Below are positions 14,961 through 24,393 of a stretch of DNA of 64,000 nucleotides, one piece after another. Location of the stretch: the NCBI GenBank assembly GCA_910585635.1, contig CAJUFE010000009.1, positions 46,575 to 110,574 on the forward strand, in the 5' to 3' direction. The translations under genes and the position numbers were made by a program. The notes below the pieces were generated by a model. It was not told where the DNA came from. It saw only the letters and a program-made list of their open reading frames with translations, and made no database searches. This DNA comes from an uncultured Lachnospiraceae bacterium. GTDB lineage: Bacteria > Bacillota > Clostridia > Lachnospirales > Lachnospiraceae. Numbering within the stretch: position 1 is the first letter of the stretch; each line of letters opens with the position of its first letter.

Positions 14961-15944
14961 TTATAGTTTTACTGTGGCAAGAATACTCTCACCGTTTTGT
15001 GTGCAGAGCGTCTCATTGTCCTGCGTTTGCAGAGTCAATGCGACGGAACGGCCAAGAACGATATCTGTTATGGTTTGGAGTTCCCTCAAAGTATAATTTT
15101 TAAATGCGAGAAACTCTGAATACGTCACACCCGGTACATTTACGACCCCAACAGGAAGTGCAGGGGTATTCCCGTCCAGTAGTGCGAGGCCCGCTTTTAT
15201 TTCCACTGCGGGGGCATCCTGAGAATAGATACGGAGCTTTCCATTCATCGCTTTTGAAGAAGTGCTAATACCGCACGCGCGGGCCGTATCCATACTCGAT
15301 GAATAGATGGAAAGCAGCGGTATCATATCCTCAAAAATCCCTTCCACCGGAACATCAACATGGATCATGTTCGGATCCTCGTTAAACCCCGTGTTCCGCA
15401 CCCAGCCGTCTTTCGGTATCTCAAACTCCACAACAGCCGTCTTTTTGCTGTAGCCTTTCAGTGTCTGGTTGACCCAGCCCACTGTAGCGATAGCCTCCGG
15501 GTCGATAATGGCACTTACAGTATCCACATCACCCACTGCCGCGATCAGATCGAACGTAGCGAATTTCCCCACTACGGAGCTTGCCGGGCGGATCCACTCA
15601 GGCTCATTCTCCAGGCTCAAATAAGTGTATGGAACCTCGCCTATATCCGGATCTTCTGCATACAGGACAATGCTCGTGATGTAAAACCCTGTCTCCACAT
15701 CGTCACTCCTGATCTGGATTGTTACCTGGCACTCACCATCAACCGGGTTTGTCACGTTGGCGATCTTCGCATCCATGACATACTCCGGCGGGCTGTCCAT
15801 CGTTTTAGGGGTTTTCCCCTCCGGAATGCTCCCTTTTCCGACTGCTGCCCGAATATAACGCATCTGGCACCGCCCGGCGAGGACTTTCCCGATCAATGCG
15901 ATCCCAGCAAGGGAACCATAACTCCCATCCTCAAAATTAGACAT
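14961..15944 (-). CDS. Phage tail fibre / baseplate appendage protein
   Basis: A 327-residue protein whose N-terminus (SLAGIALIGKVLAGRCQMRY, residues 11-30) and following beta-rich part resemble tail-collar fibre proteins placed after gpI. Residues 135-165 may form a trimeric helix, and the C-terminal half is a beta-rich domain. It lies between the gpI-like gene and the DGR target, so it probably links the baseplate to the variable receptor-binding protein. It has an AAAAGGAGGG ribosome site. Confidence 0.75.
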   Translation of the reverse strand: MSNFEDGSYGSLAGIALIGKVLAGRCQMRYIRAAVGKGSIPEGKTPKTMDSPPEYVMDAKIANVTNPVDGECQVTIQIRSDDVETGFYITSIVLYAEDPDIGEVPYTYLSLENEPEWIRPASSVVGKFATFDLIAAVGDVDTVSAIIDPEAIATVGWVNQTLKGYSKKTAVVEFEIPKDGWVRNTGFNEDPNMIHVDVPVEGIFEDMIPLLSIYSSSMDTARACGISTSSKAMNGKLRIYSQDAPAVEIKAGLALLDGNTPALPVGVVNVPGVTYSEFLAFKNYTLRELQTITDIVLGRSVALTLQTQDNETLCTQNGESILATVKL

Positions 15945-15958
15945 GTCTGTCCCTCCTT

Positions 15959-16720
15959 TTAATCTATTCTTTTGGGTTTCAGATGAACGTTGCAGTAAAC
16001 ACCCCGGAAATCTTCCCGACGATCCGATTGCGATAATTCCACGCCTGGAGAAGCACCTCTGACATCCGAAACCCGGACGGCTCCCTGTGACAGCTGCACA
16101 GGAATCCGGTTGATCCGGCTCTGTATAGCCGGATAACCAGTAGAGTGCGCGTTCATGTAACAGAAATGGCTTATATTGTATTCCTCCCTGAATGTACGGT
16201 AAGTACGGAGATACAGCCGCAGCCCAACCCCCGCCGCCATGATTCTTTTTATCGCATCAGCAAGCACAAATATCATTTCAAGCTTCTCCGGGGAAAGGAT
16301 GTCCTGATCCACATACAGGGCTATTTTCGCCGGATAAACTTCCTCCAGCAGCACTTCTTCCGGCTCCACTTCCATCAGGGAAGATGCGGCCCAGATAACC
16401 GTGTCGATATCCCCTCCTGAAAGCTGCGCCATCACCTTTACTTTTATCGCGAGCCGGTAATACCGGTCATCAGGACTCATCCGTTTTACGCCAAAATTTG
16501 CGCCGTATCGGTCAAGGACAGAACCTCTGGCATTGTCTATGTCATCCCACAGCTTTACCATTTCCGTCTGCTCCTGAACCGTATCCAGCCCCCAGGCGAG
16601 TATCGAAAACAATTTCCCGATATTTGTCTCTATCGGGAGTTCCATCTGACGATTGTTGTAGTCCTTTCTGCTGTACGCACTCGTCAATGCATACAGCATT
16701 TCGGACAGATAATTCCTCAT
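15959..16720 (-). CDS. Baseplate/tail protein I-like
   Basis: A 253-residue protein directly following baseplate J, the usual place of gpI. The N-terminus (LPIETNIGKLFSILAWGLDT) and RGSVLDRYGANFGVKR match the part that docks on the baseplate wedge. The C-terminal ~80 residues are beta-rich. Its ATG overlaps the gpJ stop (ATGA). In P2-like phages gpI joins fibre to wedge. Assignment rests on order plus recognisable motifs. Confidence 0.78.
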   Translation of the reverse strand: MRNYLSEMLYALTSAYSRKDYNNRQMELPIETNIGKLFSILAWGLDTVQEQTEMVKLWDDIDNARGSVLDRYGANFGVKRMSPDDRYYRLAIKVKVMAQLSGGDIDTVIWAASSLMEVEPEEVLLEEVYPAKIALYVDQDILSPEKLEMIFVLADAIKRIMAAGVGLRLYLRTYRTFREEYNISHFCYMNAHSTGYPAIQSRINRIPVQLSQGAVRVSDVRGASPGVELSQSDRREDFRGVYCNVHLKPKRID

Positions 16721-17895
16721 GTCACTGTCACCTTGCTCTCATCCGTAACGGCTTTTTCTCTGGCGGCGACTACGATATTATCCCAGCCGTATACTTCCCC
16801 GTCGGGGCTTAGTTGCAGGTCAAAATCCACAACCCCGGGAACCTTCAGGACCTCCGTAGGGAGAGTGACGCAGATAACAGATTGGCCGATATTCAGCCCG
16901 CCTCTGGTATTCGCTCCTATGTAGGACACAAGGCTCTTTTTTATCTGCTCCACTCCGTCTAAGGGGAACACGCTGGAAGTTACCAGGTTGAATACTTTTA
17001 TCCATATATTCACGGGAGTAGGACGGCTGAATCCTATGTCATGCGACACCCCAGACGCATCTACAACCCCGACTACGGTGTTTCCAAAAGCCTGTATGCC
17101 GGCTGCTTTTCTCCTGAATATCGCTGTTGCGATATCCTCATCAAGTCCCCCGTATGCAACGATCTCTATAGAATGGGGCGGCAAGCCGGAGGAGCTTTCC
17201 GCGTCTGTATCATTTTCTTCTCCGGTCACGGCTATTACCGCCTCCACATTCTCATATATTTCAGACACTATGGCGTCAATATTCACGCCTCCGGCAAAGT
17301 CCACCGACAGGTAATATCTTTCCCTGAACTCTGCATCCGTTTCTGTGTTCCTTCCGCCTTCAAAAGCTCTTTCATTCGTTACCGTTGCGATTCCCAATTT
17401 GGGATTCGTTATAATGCTTACGGAACCCTCCAGAGTGTTTCCATCTGGACCAGGAATCACCGCAGACGCAGGAAGCGTCACGCTGCCATTTAAGATGGTT
17501 CCAGACCGGAGTGTTATATACTGCATACCCGCTATCGTTTCTGCGAGATACCCTTCCGGGACACTCGTGCCGTCATCCCCGTAGAAAGTGAGATATCCTA
17601 CCGCCTTCTGCGCCCCGAGGAGCCTTAATCCTATGGCGCGTCCAAGATTATATAGGCTGGAGCCGACAGCAGTGTCAATGAAGCGGCTATTATATACGTC
17701 CTCTAAAGTGGAAAACAGCAGATTCAACATCCATGCGTATATGCGCAGGAATATCCCAAGCGGGGATCGGACAGTCATATTCGCTTTAGAGCCGAACAGC
17801 TCCCGGGCTTTGTGTTCGAGCGCATCCAGCAGCTCTGCGTATGTGGGGCGCCGGAACCCGGCATCCGTAAGGCCCCAATCCGATGTTTTTGCCAT
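16717..17895 (-). CDS. Baseplate J family protein (gp47-like)
   Basis: A 392-residue baseplate wedge protein. Diagnostic parts are the N-terminal RRPTYAELLDALEHKARELF, the central VPEGYLAETIAGMQYIT and a conserved RVR-like region (GGRNTETDAEFRERYYLSVD). The start codon overlaps the stop of the gp25-like gene. It forms the contractile baseplate with gp25, gpI and the hub. Length is normal for Gram-positive myophages. Confidence 0.92.
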   Translation of the reverse strand: MAKTSDWGLTDAGFRRPTYAELLDALEHKARELFGSKANMTVRSPLGIFLRIYAWMLNLLFSTLEDVYNSRFIDTAVGSSLYNLGRAIGLRLLGAQKAVGYLTFYGDDGTSVPEGYLAETIAGMQYITLRSGTILNGSVTLPASAVIPGPDGNTLEGSVSIITNPKLGIATVTNERAFEGGRNTETDAEFRERYYLSVDFAGGVNIDAIVSEIYENVEAVIAVTGEENDTDAESSSGLPPHSIEIVAYGGLDEDIATAIFRRKAAGIQAFGNTVVGVVDASGVSHDIGFSRPTPVNIWIKVFNLVTSSVFPLDGVEQIKKSLVSYIGANTRGGLNIGQSVICVTLPTEVLKVPGVVDFDLQLSPDGEVYGWDNIVVAAREKAVTDESKVTVT

Positions 17896-18269
17896 TATGC
17901 TGTCACCCCCAATACTATAGTTTCTCCGTTCACAAGAGTGGCTGAAAATTCTACGGATATGTTTCTCCGATCATAGGAAACCGTGAGGGTATCGATCCGA
18001 GAAATATCCGGCTCCTGTAAAATGGCTTCCCGGATGATCTCCTCAATCTCATCATTGTCCACGTCATTTTGGTTCAGACCAAATATCCTCTCGTAATCCG
18101 TCCCGTGCGTTTCGTCAGCAAAAAATTCCTTCTTCCAAGTCAGGAGAGCATGGCGGACATTTTGGACTGTGGTATCGGTATCAAATATCTTTTTAAAAGA
18201 ACCATCCTCATCAAAAACAAGATCCCTGGTTTCCGGGTCGATCATCAAAGTCATGTTATCCATATCCAT
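17895..18269 (-). CDS. gp25-like baseplate wedge / DUF2634-type protein
   Basis: A 124-residue protein with a gp25/GPW-type fold: FKKIFDTDTTVQNVRHALLT, then ERIFGLNQNDVD and the E-rich helix EEIIREAILQEPDISRID. In contractile tails this subunit contacts sheath and wedge. Its stop overlaps the baseplate J start. The order spike, gp25, J, I is standard. Confidence 0.85.
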   Translation of the reverse strand: MDMDNMTLMIDPETRDLVFDEDGSFKKIFDTDTTVQNVRHALLTWKKEFFADETHGTDYERIFGLNQNDVDNDEIEEIIREAILQEPDISRIDTLTVSYDRRNISVEFSATLVNGETIVLGVTA

Positions 18270-18277
18270 CCTCCCTG

Positions 18278-18802
18278 CTATCCAATAATTCCGCTGGAGA
18301 CTTTTACAGAACCATCAACTTCCACATCGCCCTTAATCAGTATCTTCTCTTTTGTGATGGCAACGTATTTCCCCCCGTCCTCCGTAGCAAGGACGATGCT
18401 TTCATCAGGAAGCCCAGACACTGTAAAGTTTCCAGGCACTATCGCCCCAACGAAAATTGCGTCTGAGGAAGAATGGTTCCGCCTGCTTGAAGGGATAGTC
18501 TCTTTTCCTCCCATGACACTTCCGTCACTTTCCCTGTCCAGATACACCACAACCCCGGTGTCTCCGGCTTTAAACCACGGGCGGAACAGAAATCCTCCGC
18601 TTTTGGTGCAAGCTACCGGAATCCCCAATATGGGAGGACTGCTCTCGTAATTCCCATTTTGCAATCCCTTCGACAGAGGCTGCACATTTACAGTCATCTT
18701 AGCAGGGTCAAAAGAAGTGACCTGGACAACTGCCGATACGCATATCGACGCAGCAAGTTTTTCATCATGTATCTGCTGATACTTATATTCGTCTAAATGC
18801 AT
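18278..18802 (-). CDS. Baseplate spike protein (Gp138/gpV-like)
   Basis: A 174-residue puncturing-device protein. It has the OB-fold N-terminal part (VVQVTSFDPAKMTVNVQPLS, PPILGIPVA, WFKAGDTGVVVYLDR) of the Gp138 family and a C-terminal trimeric beta-helix segment (ITKEKILIKGDVEVDGSVKV). It should sit at the tip of the tail tube under the hub. No catalytic domain is attached. Confidence 0.85.
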   Translation of the reverse strand: MHLDEYKYQQIHDEKLAASICVSAVVQVTSFDPAKMTVNVQPLSKGLQNGNYESSPPILGIPVACTKSGGFLFRPWFKAGDTGVVVYLDRESDGSVMGGKETIPSSRRNHSSSDAIFVGAIVPGNFTVSGLPDESIVLATEDGGKYVAITKEKILIKGDVEVDGSVKVSSGIIG

Positions 18803-18816
18803 ACATTATCCTCCAA

Positions 18817-19923
18817 CTATGCCCGACCTCCTATGTCTGAATCATTTACCCATCCGTACACATTCGTGCTGCTATCTATATGGATCAGATGGTACGGATG
18901 CTTTGCCCCGGCAGCAATCCTTGTTATCTTTGCTGTACCGGGCTTGCAGTTATATCCGGTGTCCCCGGTACTGCTCACATAATGCCTTGACCCAATAAAA
19001 TTCACAATATCGCCAATGACGTAACTTCCCCCGCCGCCTCCATTGCTGCCACCGGAGGATGAACTCCCGCCGCCTGTTGGCGAAGCCGGGGGAGTAAATG
19101 GTTTCAGCTCCATTGTGGTTTTCCAGTCCCCGGTCCGGCCTCCTTTGTGCTTTCCCTTTACAACAAGAAAACGGCCATTCAGGTCAGCAGACTGTATCTT
19201 CACAACTTCTGCGGTCGATATCCGATAATTAAGGAGGCAGGATCGGGAAATGGTATCATCCTTCCGTTCTTTATCCGTTTGGTCTGTCTCCAGCGGTATC
19301 GAAACCTTCTCCTCATCTGATCGCAGAAGCCCGAGAGAAGGAGTAAGGTATACGCCGGTATTTATCCCATCATCAGATTTCGTTATGTATACCTGTCCCG
19401 TAGGCCGGATAATAAACCTGCTTTGGCATTCGTTTACAATGATTTCCGTAAGTACCTGCTTCATTTTTCCCTGGCAAACCCTTCCGCGGGCATACACTTG
19501 ATCTATTGTCAGTTCGCACTTCGCCACTTCCACGCCGAAAATGTTAAGCAGATCCCGGATCATGGCAGACGCAACAGTGTTCTCAGCGTAAGTTTTATTC
19601 ACCAAGCTGTTTAAGATTTCATCTGCACAAGGCTGGACGGTGAGGGTAGAAGTCCAATCTGTGTTAGACTGCTTATGCTTCAGCCCCACAACTTTTCCAA
19701 TCAGGATACATCCGATATCCCCTTCATATCCAGCGTTCAGAACCACTGGATCATTTCTTTTGATGCCGGCTCTGGTATTCGGAGAAAGGTTTGTGACGCT
19801 GAGTGTGGCAACCGGCGGCTCATCACTGTCCTCGAACGGTATCTCAAAAGAAAAATCCAGTCCGGCAAGAGAGTATTTATTGTGGCCGATCACCAGAATG
19901 GCTTCCCTTATCCAAAGGGCCAT
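18817..19923 (-). CDS. Baseplate hub protein (XkdQ/gpD-like) with C-terminal SH3-like domain
   Basis: A 368-residue hub protein. The first ~270 residues carry the gp27/gpD-type fold (PPVATLSVTNLSPNTRAGIK; QVLTEIIVNECQSRFIIRPT; GRFLVVKGKHKGG). A Gly/Ser-rich linker (about 280-297) leads to a ~65-residue SH3-like domain (VIGDIVNFIGSRHYVSSTGD; YGWVNDSDIG). The SH3-like domain may bind the cell wall or the spike. The hub joins tube, spike and wedges. The linker-tethered extra domain is the odd part. Confidence 0.82.
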   Translation of the reverse strand: MALWIREAILVIGHNKYSLAGLDFSFEIPFEDSDEPPVATLSVTNLSPNTRAGIKRNDPVVLNAGYEGDIGCILIGKVVGLKHKQSNTDWTSTLTVQPCADEILNSLVNKTYAENTVASAMIRDLLNIFGVEVAKCELTIDQVYARGRVCQGKMKQVLTEIIVNECQSRFIIRPTGQVYITKSDDGINTGVYLTPSLGLLRSDEEKVSIPLETDQTDKERKDDTISRSCLLNYRISTAEVVKIQSADLNGRFLVVKGKHKGGRTGDWKTTMELKPFTPPASPTGGGSSSSGGSNGGGGGSYVIGDIVNFIGSRHYVSSTGDTGYNCKPGTAKITRIAAGAKHPYHLIHIDSSTNVYGWVNDSDIGGRA

Positions 19924-19924
19924 G

Positions 19925-20281
19925 TCACTTCACCATCCTTTCGTAAAGATAGAGCCTTACTTCCTTCCCGAAGTTCTGCCGGGTAATTTCCGATATTCCT
20001 TCCCCATTTATGCACAGAGGTATGATAACGGGTATCGGAAAATTCTCGTTTTCCACCACATTAAACAGCTGCCGGCCATATCTTATGACCTCGCCAAAAG
20101 CGAGGACGTTCCCATTCACATCCTGCAAGTCAGCCGTATAGAATCCGCCAACATCATTGTATTTAATTGTAAACATATACGTCCGGTCAGTCAGCTTCAC
20201 AGAAAATGAGTACGGCACACGTGAAGCGTCTATATCCAGGTATTCTATATCCTCAGTCAAATCAATCAGTTGCAGCGCCAT
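19925..20281 (-). CDS. Phage baseplate plug-family protein
   Basis: A 118-residue beta-rich protein resembling the baseplate plug (DUF6983) family that lies between Dit-like and hub genes in Firmicute myophages. Recognisable are RTYMFTIKYNDVGGFYTADL and YGRQLFNVV. Its stop is one base before the hub start. It probably caps or lines the hub lumen. Confidence 0.7.
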   Translation of the reverse strand: MALQLIDLTEDIEYLDIDASRVPYSFSVKLTDRTYMFTIKYNDVGGFYTADLQDVNGNVLAFGEVIRYGRQLFNVVENENFPIPVIIPLCINGEGISEITRQNFGKEVRLYLYERMVK

Positions 20282-20292
20282 ACCACCACCCC

Positions 20293-20889
20293 CTAATATG
20301 CTGCCAGCCCGTTATATCCTCCGGTTATCCTCGTGAGAGGAGCGGAGTTATAGGAACCCGTATAGGCTTCCCTGTAATTTTCCACACCTGCTGACCCCAC
20401 CGATTGCAGCGCCACTACCGTAAGTCCGGCGTTCGCAGTCCTGGATAGCTGTGCGTCAGAGTTTTTCCCCTCGTCCTGGCTTATCATAGGCTCTACAGCG
20501 TTCATGGATACATACCCGGACGCCGTAACCTTTACCTGTTTCAGGGTGGCCGAGAAAGAGGCTCCCTTCTTGTTTTTGCTCGTGCGGTCAAATTTAAGAC
20601 TGGTAAACACGAGATTAGCCATCCGTGTCACTCCGATATAGGTTATCAGATCCCGCGATTCCCGCATTGCCTTCAGCGCATTTACCGCGCCATCGCCGCC
20701 CACGATTGTGCCAGAGATATTAAGCGTCCCGGCAGCATTGTTTACATGGTCATTTATTTCCGAACCGGCTTCGATAGGATTGGAGGTCACGGAACTGCTG
20801 TAGCTCTCACTTTCTTTCTCAACCACACCGGTCTGGAACGGCACGAAACGTACCGTGCCGCCTTTTCTTCCAGTAAGTGTATATGCCAT
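20293..20889 (-). CDS. Dit-like baseplate/tail protein
   Basis: A 198-residue protein following the tape measure gene, the place of the Dit-like hub ring. It contains NPIEAGSEINDHVNNAAGTL and an IGVTRMANLVFTSLKFDR core with alternating beta strands, and KGASFSATLKQV. In related myophages this ring links tube and baseplate. The last ~45 residues are Ala/Tyr-rich. Confidence 0.75.
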   Translation of the reverse strand: MAYTLTGRKGGTVRFVPFQTGVVEKESESYSSSVTSNPIEAGSEINDHVNNAAGTLNISGTIVGGDGAVNALKAMRESRDLITYIGVTRMANLVFTSLKFDRTSKNKKGASFSATLKQVKVTASGYVSMNAVEPMISQDEGKNSDAQLSRTANAGLTVVALQSVGSAGVENYREAYTGSYNSAPLTRITGGYNGLAAY

Positions 20890-20903
20890 GCCTCTTCCTC
20901 CTA

Positions 20904-23900
20904 TCAGTAAGCGTATTGGTTCTTCAGGGACTGATGTTCAAGCTCCTGTTCCCTGAACTCGTCAAAAAGTTCTTTTACCGTATCACGGAGGGAATTCTCC
21001 ATCTTTTCCACGGTCTCATCATCCGCATTGCCCTGTATCGTAATCTGTATCACGGGAGAGAACGGGGAACCTCCCCCGCCCCCGCCGGAAGATTCAGGGG
21101 AAGGATCCGGGCCTGTCACAGAGTCCGGGTTATCTTCATCAGGATTTTCCCTGTCCGAGCCTGATGTTTCGGGAGGATTGAAGCTCCCGATCACTGGATC
21201 TGCGTCCTCCACAATCGGACTGACCTTATAGGCCATATCCCCAACTGGTTTGACAGATGGCTCCTCCACTTTTGGCGCATCCACGGACGGCAGATCAAAT
21301 TCCGTCGGTATGGACTTTTCAATATCCTTTGTTACGCTTCCAATAGTAGATTCAAAGCCCTTCCCAAGACCGGCAGCCATGTTGTCGCCGATACCGGCGA
21401 ATACAGTAGACGGGCTGTGTATTCCAAGCAAGCCCTTTACGCCATCCACGATGCCGCCGAAGAACCCAGAAACCTTATCCTTTATCCACGAGCCCATGGC
21501 AGTAATACCGTTCCAAACGCCCTCTACAATATTCTTGCCGATATCCAGCATCATGCCCGGAACCTGCGCGAATCCATCAACGATTGCAGAAATTATCTGA
21601 GGAAGCGATGCCACCAGCTGTGGTATTGCCTGGACCAGACCGACAGCAAGCTGCACGATCAGGTTTATTCCGGTTTCAACGATAAGCGGTAGGTTCTCTG
21701 TTACAAAACTCACTATGGAAGTTATGATCTCCGGTAGCTGTGCCACCAGCTGCGGGATAGCATCTATGATTCCCATTCCCAGAGACAGCAGCATCTGGGA
21801 ACCCTGCTCCAAAATGGTCGGCAGATTCTCAGACAGGAACCCTACGAACTGTAGGATTATCTCAGGAAGCTGTTCTACAAGAATAGGTATCGCCTCCAGA
21901 ATCCCCTGCGACAGTCCTTCGAGGATGGACATTCCCGCTTCAAGAACCATCGGGAGGTTTTCGATGAGCGTTTCGACTACGCACAACAGTGTCTCAACCA
22001 CGGACGGCACCAGTTCAGGAAGTGCTTCTCCAATTCCCGTAGCCAGAGTGACAATTATAGTTGCCGCAGCCCCTATAAGTGTCGGCAGAGCTTCCCCAAT
22101 TCCTGTAGCAACTGTTCCCACTATTTCAAGTGCAGCATCCACCAGGACTGGCAGATTGTCGATAATCCCGCTTCCAAGCGCCCCGATCAGCTGCATACCT
22201 GCATCAACCATAGATGGCAGCGTATCCACCACCATAGCCAGGCCGTCACTCAGGATCGTTCCGAGAGCATCCATAGCACCGGATATTCCTCCGGCTTCAA
22301 AGGCTTCGGTCAGTTTCCCCATACTGTCAGAACCGAACTGCACAAATTCTCTGATCGTAGGCGTAAGCTCATCTGAAAGAGCAATCTTAAATCCGTCAAG
22401 AGCGCTGTTCCATATGTCTATATCACCCTGGAGATTATCCGTCATGGTGTCATACTGACGGGAAGCTTCCCCGGACGCATCGGCGAGTGCGGCAGCCCAT
22501 TCCTCCTGCTTTTCCGTAGACGTAACAGTCATTTTGTTAAATGCCTGCAATCCCTGGATCTGGAAGATGGTAGACTTATAGGCGTTTGCTTCTTCCTCAC
22601 TCATGCCGGAAAGGGCGCCGTTCAATTCATTGATTACAGTATTCAGTTCCCGGGCATTTCCAAACTCATCATAGACAGCTACGCCTAATTCTGAGAGGGC
22701 TTTTTTTGCATTATCTGTAGGAGTATACAGATCCTTCATCGCGGCATTTAACGATGTCGAGGCGGCACTTCCCGCGACGCCCTGATCGGCCAGCCGCAGG
22801 AGAGCAAGCGTAACGCTGTCGGCTTCCTGCCCGTATGATGCGGCGGTAGCTGCCCCTCCAGACAGAGCCTCGCCCAACTCGGAAACAGATGTACTAGCAA
22901 GAGTGGCTCCCTTTGCCATCAGGTCAGCATAATAAGCGGAGTCCTTCGTTGAATCATTGAAGCCCTTCATTGATCCGGCTATAAAATCTGCACTTTCAGC
23001 CATTTCCATACCGCCGGCAGCGGCAAGATGGAGCACGTCCTCGATCATGTCCATCGAGCTTGTCGCGTCGAAGCCTGACATAGCTAATATGTTCAGACCT
23101 TCAGCAGCTTGGGTAGCAGAAAAGTTTGTTGCCGCACCCATTTCCTTTGCTTTGTCACGCAAAGCTTCAAAAGTATCGCCAGCACCATTTACGTTTCCCG
23201 CAATATCGGCTGTTGTCATTCCCATTGTCGCAGAAACCTGCGACATGGCCGAATCGAACTCTATCCCGGTATTAACTGCGGACATTCCGAAAGCACCCAC
23301 AGCACCTACGGCGGCACCGAGCGCAACCCCGAGGGCCAGCCCCGCAGTTTTCGCGATGCCTCCAAGCTTCTCGAATTTACTTCCGGCATCATCCGCCTCA
23401 TTCCCAAAACCACGGACATCTTTTCCGGCATCCTCCGCGGCATCACCTACGCCGTCTGCGGCATCAGCAGCGGTATCCGCCCCCCTTACCATGGAGATAA
23501 ATTTATCCTTCGTACCCTGGATAGCGTTTCCAAAGCCGTTTTTTATGGTCTCAATCGGATGGGTGAACCCTTCCTTGATGCTCTGCGCACCTTGTACCAC
23601 GTTATCCTTGAAGCTGGATGCTTTATCACCTACGTAAGAGAAAGCACCAGCCACACCGGATTTTAGAGAGGATGAAAAGCTGTTGCCTCCATCTATGCCT
23701 TCGAGGAATGAACTGCGGAAAGCCTTGCCTATACTTCCAGCATCTGTTTCTAAGCTGCCAAGGTCCCCCGTGATACGGCGGATATTTGACTCAGCCTGCG
23801 CAGTGTCGGCATTGATCTCGATTCTTCCAGCATTTCCGAGACCCCCAACGAGATTCCGCAGGTCTGATTCTGCCTGTGCCGCATTAGTCTCGACATTTAT

Positions 23901-23930
23901 GCTGTAAGTCAGGTTGCGGGCCTCATCCAC
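20904..23930 (-). CDS. Tail tape measure protein
   Basis: A 1008-residue TP901-type tape measure protein. Residues 1-180 are coiled. About 200-470 holds the conserved core (EFDSAMSQVSATMGMT; MGAATNFSATQAAEGLNILA; AMSGFD). About 555-790 is a hydrophobic zone of near-repeats such as GIGEALPTLIGAAATI, and the tail is Pro-rich with a DREQ-like end. It sets tail length and is expelled on contraction. With about 0.15 nm per residue the tail would be near 150 nm, an inference from the known scaling. Confidence 0.95.
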   Translation of the reverse strand: MDEARNLTYSINVETNAAQAESDLRNLVGGLGNAGRIEINADTAQAESNIRRITGDLGSLETDAGSIGKAFRSSFLEGIDGGNSFSSSLKSGVAGAFSYVGDKASSFKDNVVQGAQSIKEGFTHPIETIKNGFGNAIQGTKDKFISMVRGADTAADAADGVGDAAEDAGKDVRGFGNEADDAGSKFEKLGGIAKTAGLALGVALGAAVGAVGAFGMSAVNTGIEFDSAMSQVSATMGMTTADIAGNVNGAGDTFEALRDKAKEMGAATNFSATQAAEGLNILAMSGFDATSSMDMIEDVLHLAAAGGMEMAESADFIAGSMKGFNDSTKDSAYYADLMAKGATLASTSVSELGEALSGGAATAASYGQEADSVTLALLRLADQGVAGSAASTSLNAAMKDLYTPTDNAKKALSELGVAVYDEFGNARELNTVINELNGALSGMSEEEANAYKSTIFQIQGLQAFNKMTVTSTEKQEEWAAALADASGEASRQYDTMTDNLQGDIDIWNSALDGFKIALSDELTPTIREFVQFGSDSMGKLTEAFEAGGISGAMDALGTILSDGLAMVVDTLPSMVDAGMQLIGALGSGIIDNLPVLVDAALEIVGTVATGIGEALPTLIGAAATIIVTLATGIGEALPELVPSVVETLLCVVETLIENLPMVLEAGMSILEGLSQGILEAIPILVEQLPEIILQFVGFLSENLPTILEQGSQMLLSLGMGIIDAIPQLVAQLPEIITSIVSFVTENLPLIVETGINLIVQLAVGLVQAIPQLVASLPQIISAIVDGFAQVPGMMLDIGKNIVEGVWNGITAMGSWIKDKVSGFFGGIVDGVKGLLGIHSPSTVFAGIGDNMAAGLGKGFESTIGSVTKDIEKSIPTEFDLPSVDAPKVEEPSVKPVGDMAYKVSPIVEDADPVIGSFNPPETSGSDRENPDEDNPDSVTGPDPSPESSGGGGGGSPFSPVIQITIQGNADDETVEKMENSLRDTVKELFDEFREQELEHQSLKNQYAY

Positions 23931-23948
23931 GGTTCATCCCTCCCTTCA

Positions 23949-24191
23949 TTATTCTTTTTTATTCCATTTATCCTGCCACAAAAACCGAGCCTGTTCAGCT
24001 TCAGCAAACTCATACAGATCCATTTCCTTCAGCTCGGTATAGCTTATACCGTTCATGCAGAACACCATCCGCCAAAACCGTTCATTTCTTTCGGCCCGTC
24101 TTTTCGCATCTTTAGGATTTTTTTCGTTCGCTAAGAAAGGATTCGATCTCCCTTGCCAGATCACCCGGAGTGGCGAGATCCTCCTGTTCAT
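23949..24191 (-). CDS. Tail assembly chaperone, second part (frameshift extension)
   Basis: The 80-residue frame overlaps the end of the upstream chaperone ORF and runs in the +1 (equal to -2) phase. The segment after the A7 slip site continues as NPKDAKRRAERNERFWRMVF and ends with WQDKWNKKE. It has no clear ribosome site of its own, and the position between chaperone and tape measure is that of gpGT in lambda-like tails. I read it as the extension of a frameshift fusion made at low level. Confidence 0.72.
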   Translation of the reverse strand: MNRRISPLRVIWQGRSNPFLANEKNPKDAKRRAERNERFWRMVFCMNGISYTELKEMDLYEFAEAEQARFLWQDKWNKKE

Positions 24192-24393
24192 CGAAATATT
24201 TAAGCCCCAGCTTTGCCACTTCCGCAGGAGCTGTCACGCAGCCCTTAATCAGGGCATCTACATACTTTGCCGTGTTCTTCCGGCCATTTGCCGGATTGAC
24301 ATAGAGATCGGTCAAATTGGAATACCAGGAAAAAGTTACGCTCTGAAGCGTGTAGTCTGTTCCATTCACGGATACGGTTTTTGTTCTTGCCAT
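24112..24393 (-). CDS. Tail assembly chaperone, first part
   Basis: A 93-residue protein that in myophages and siphophages binds the tape measure during assembly. It starts after GAAGGAGG, whose upstream part belongs to leader element B. It ends FLSERKKS, and the mRNA has seven A residues (CGAAAAAAATCC) just before its stop, a slippery run that would place ribosomes in the frame of the following 80-residue ORF. Helical C-terminal half and place next to the tape measure support the call. Confidence 0.78.
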   Translation of the reverse strand: MARTKTVSVNGTDYTLQSVTFSWYSNLTDLYVNPANGRKNTAKYVDALIKGCVTAPAEVAKLGLKYFDEQEDLATPGDLAREIESFLSERKKS

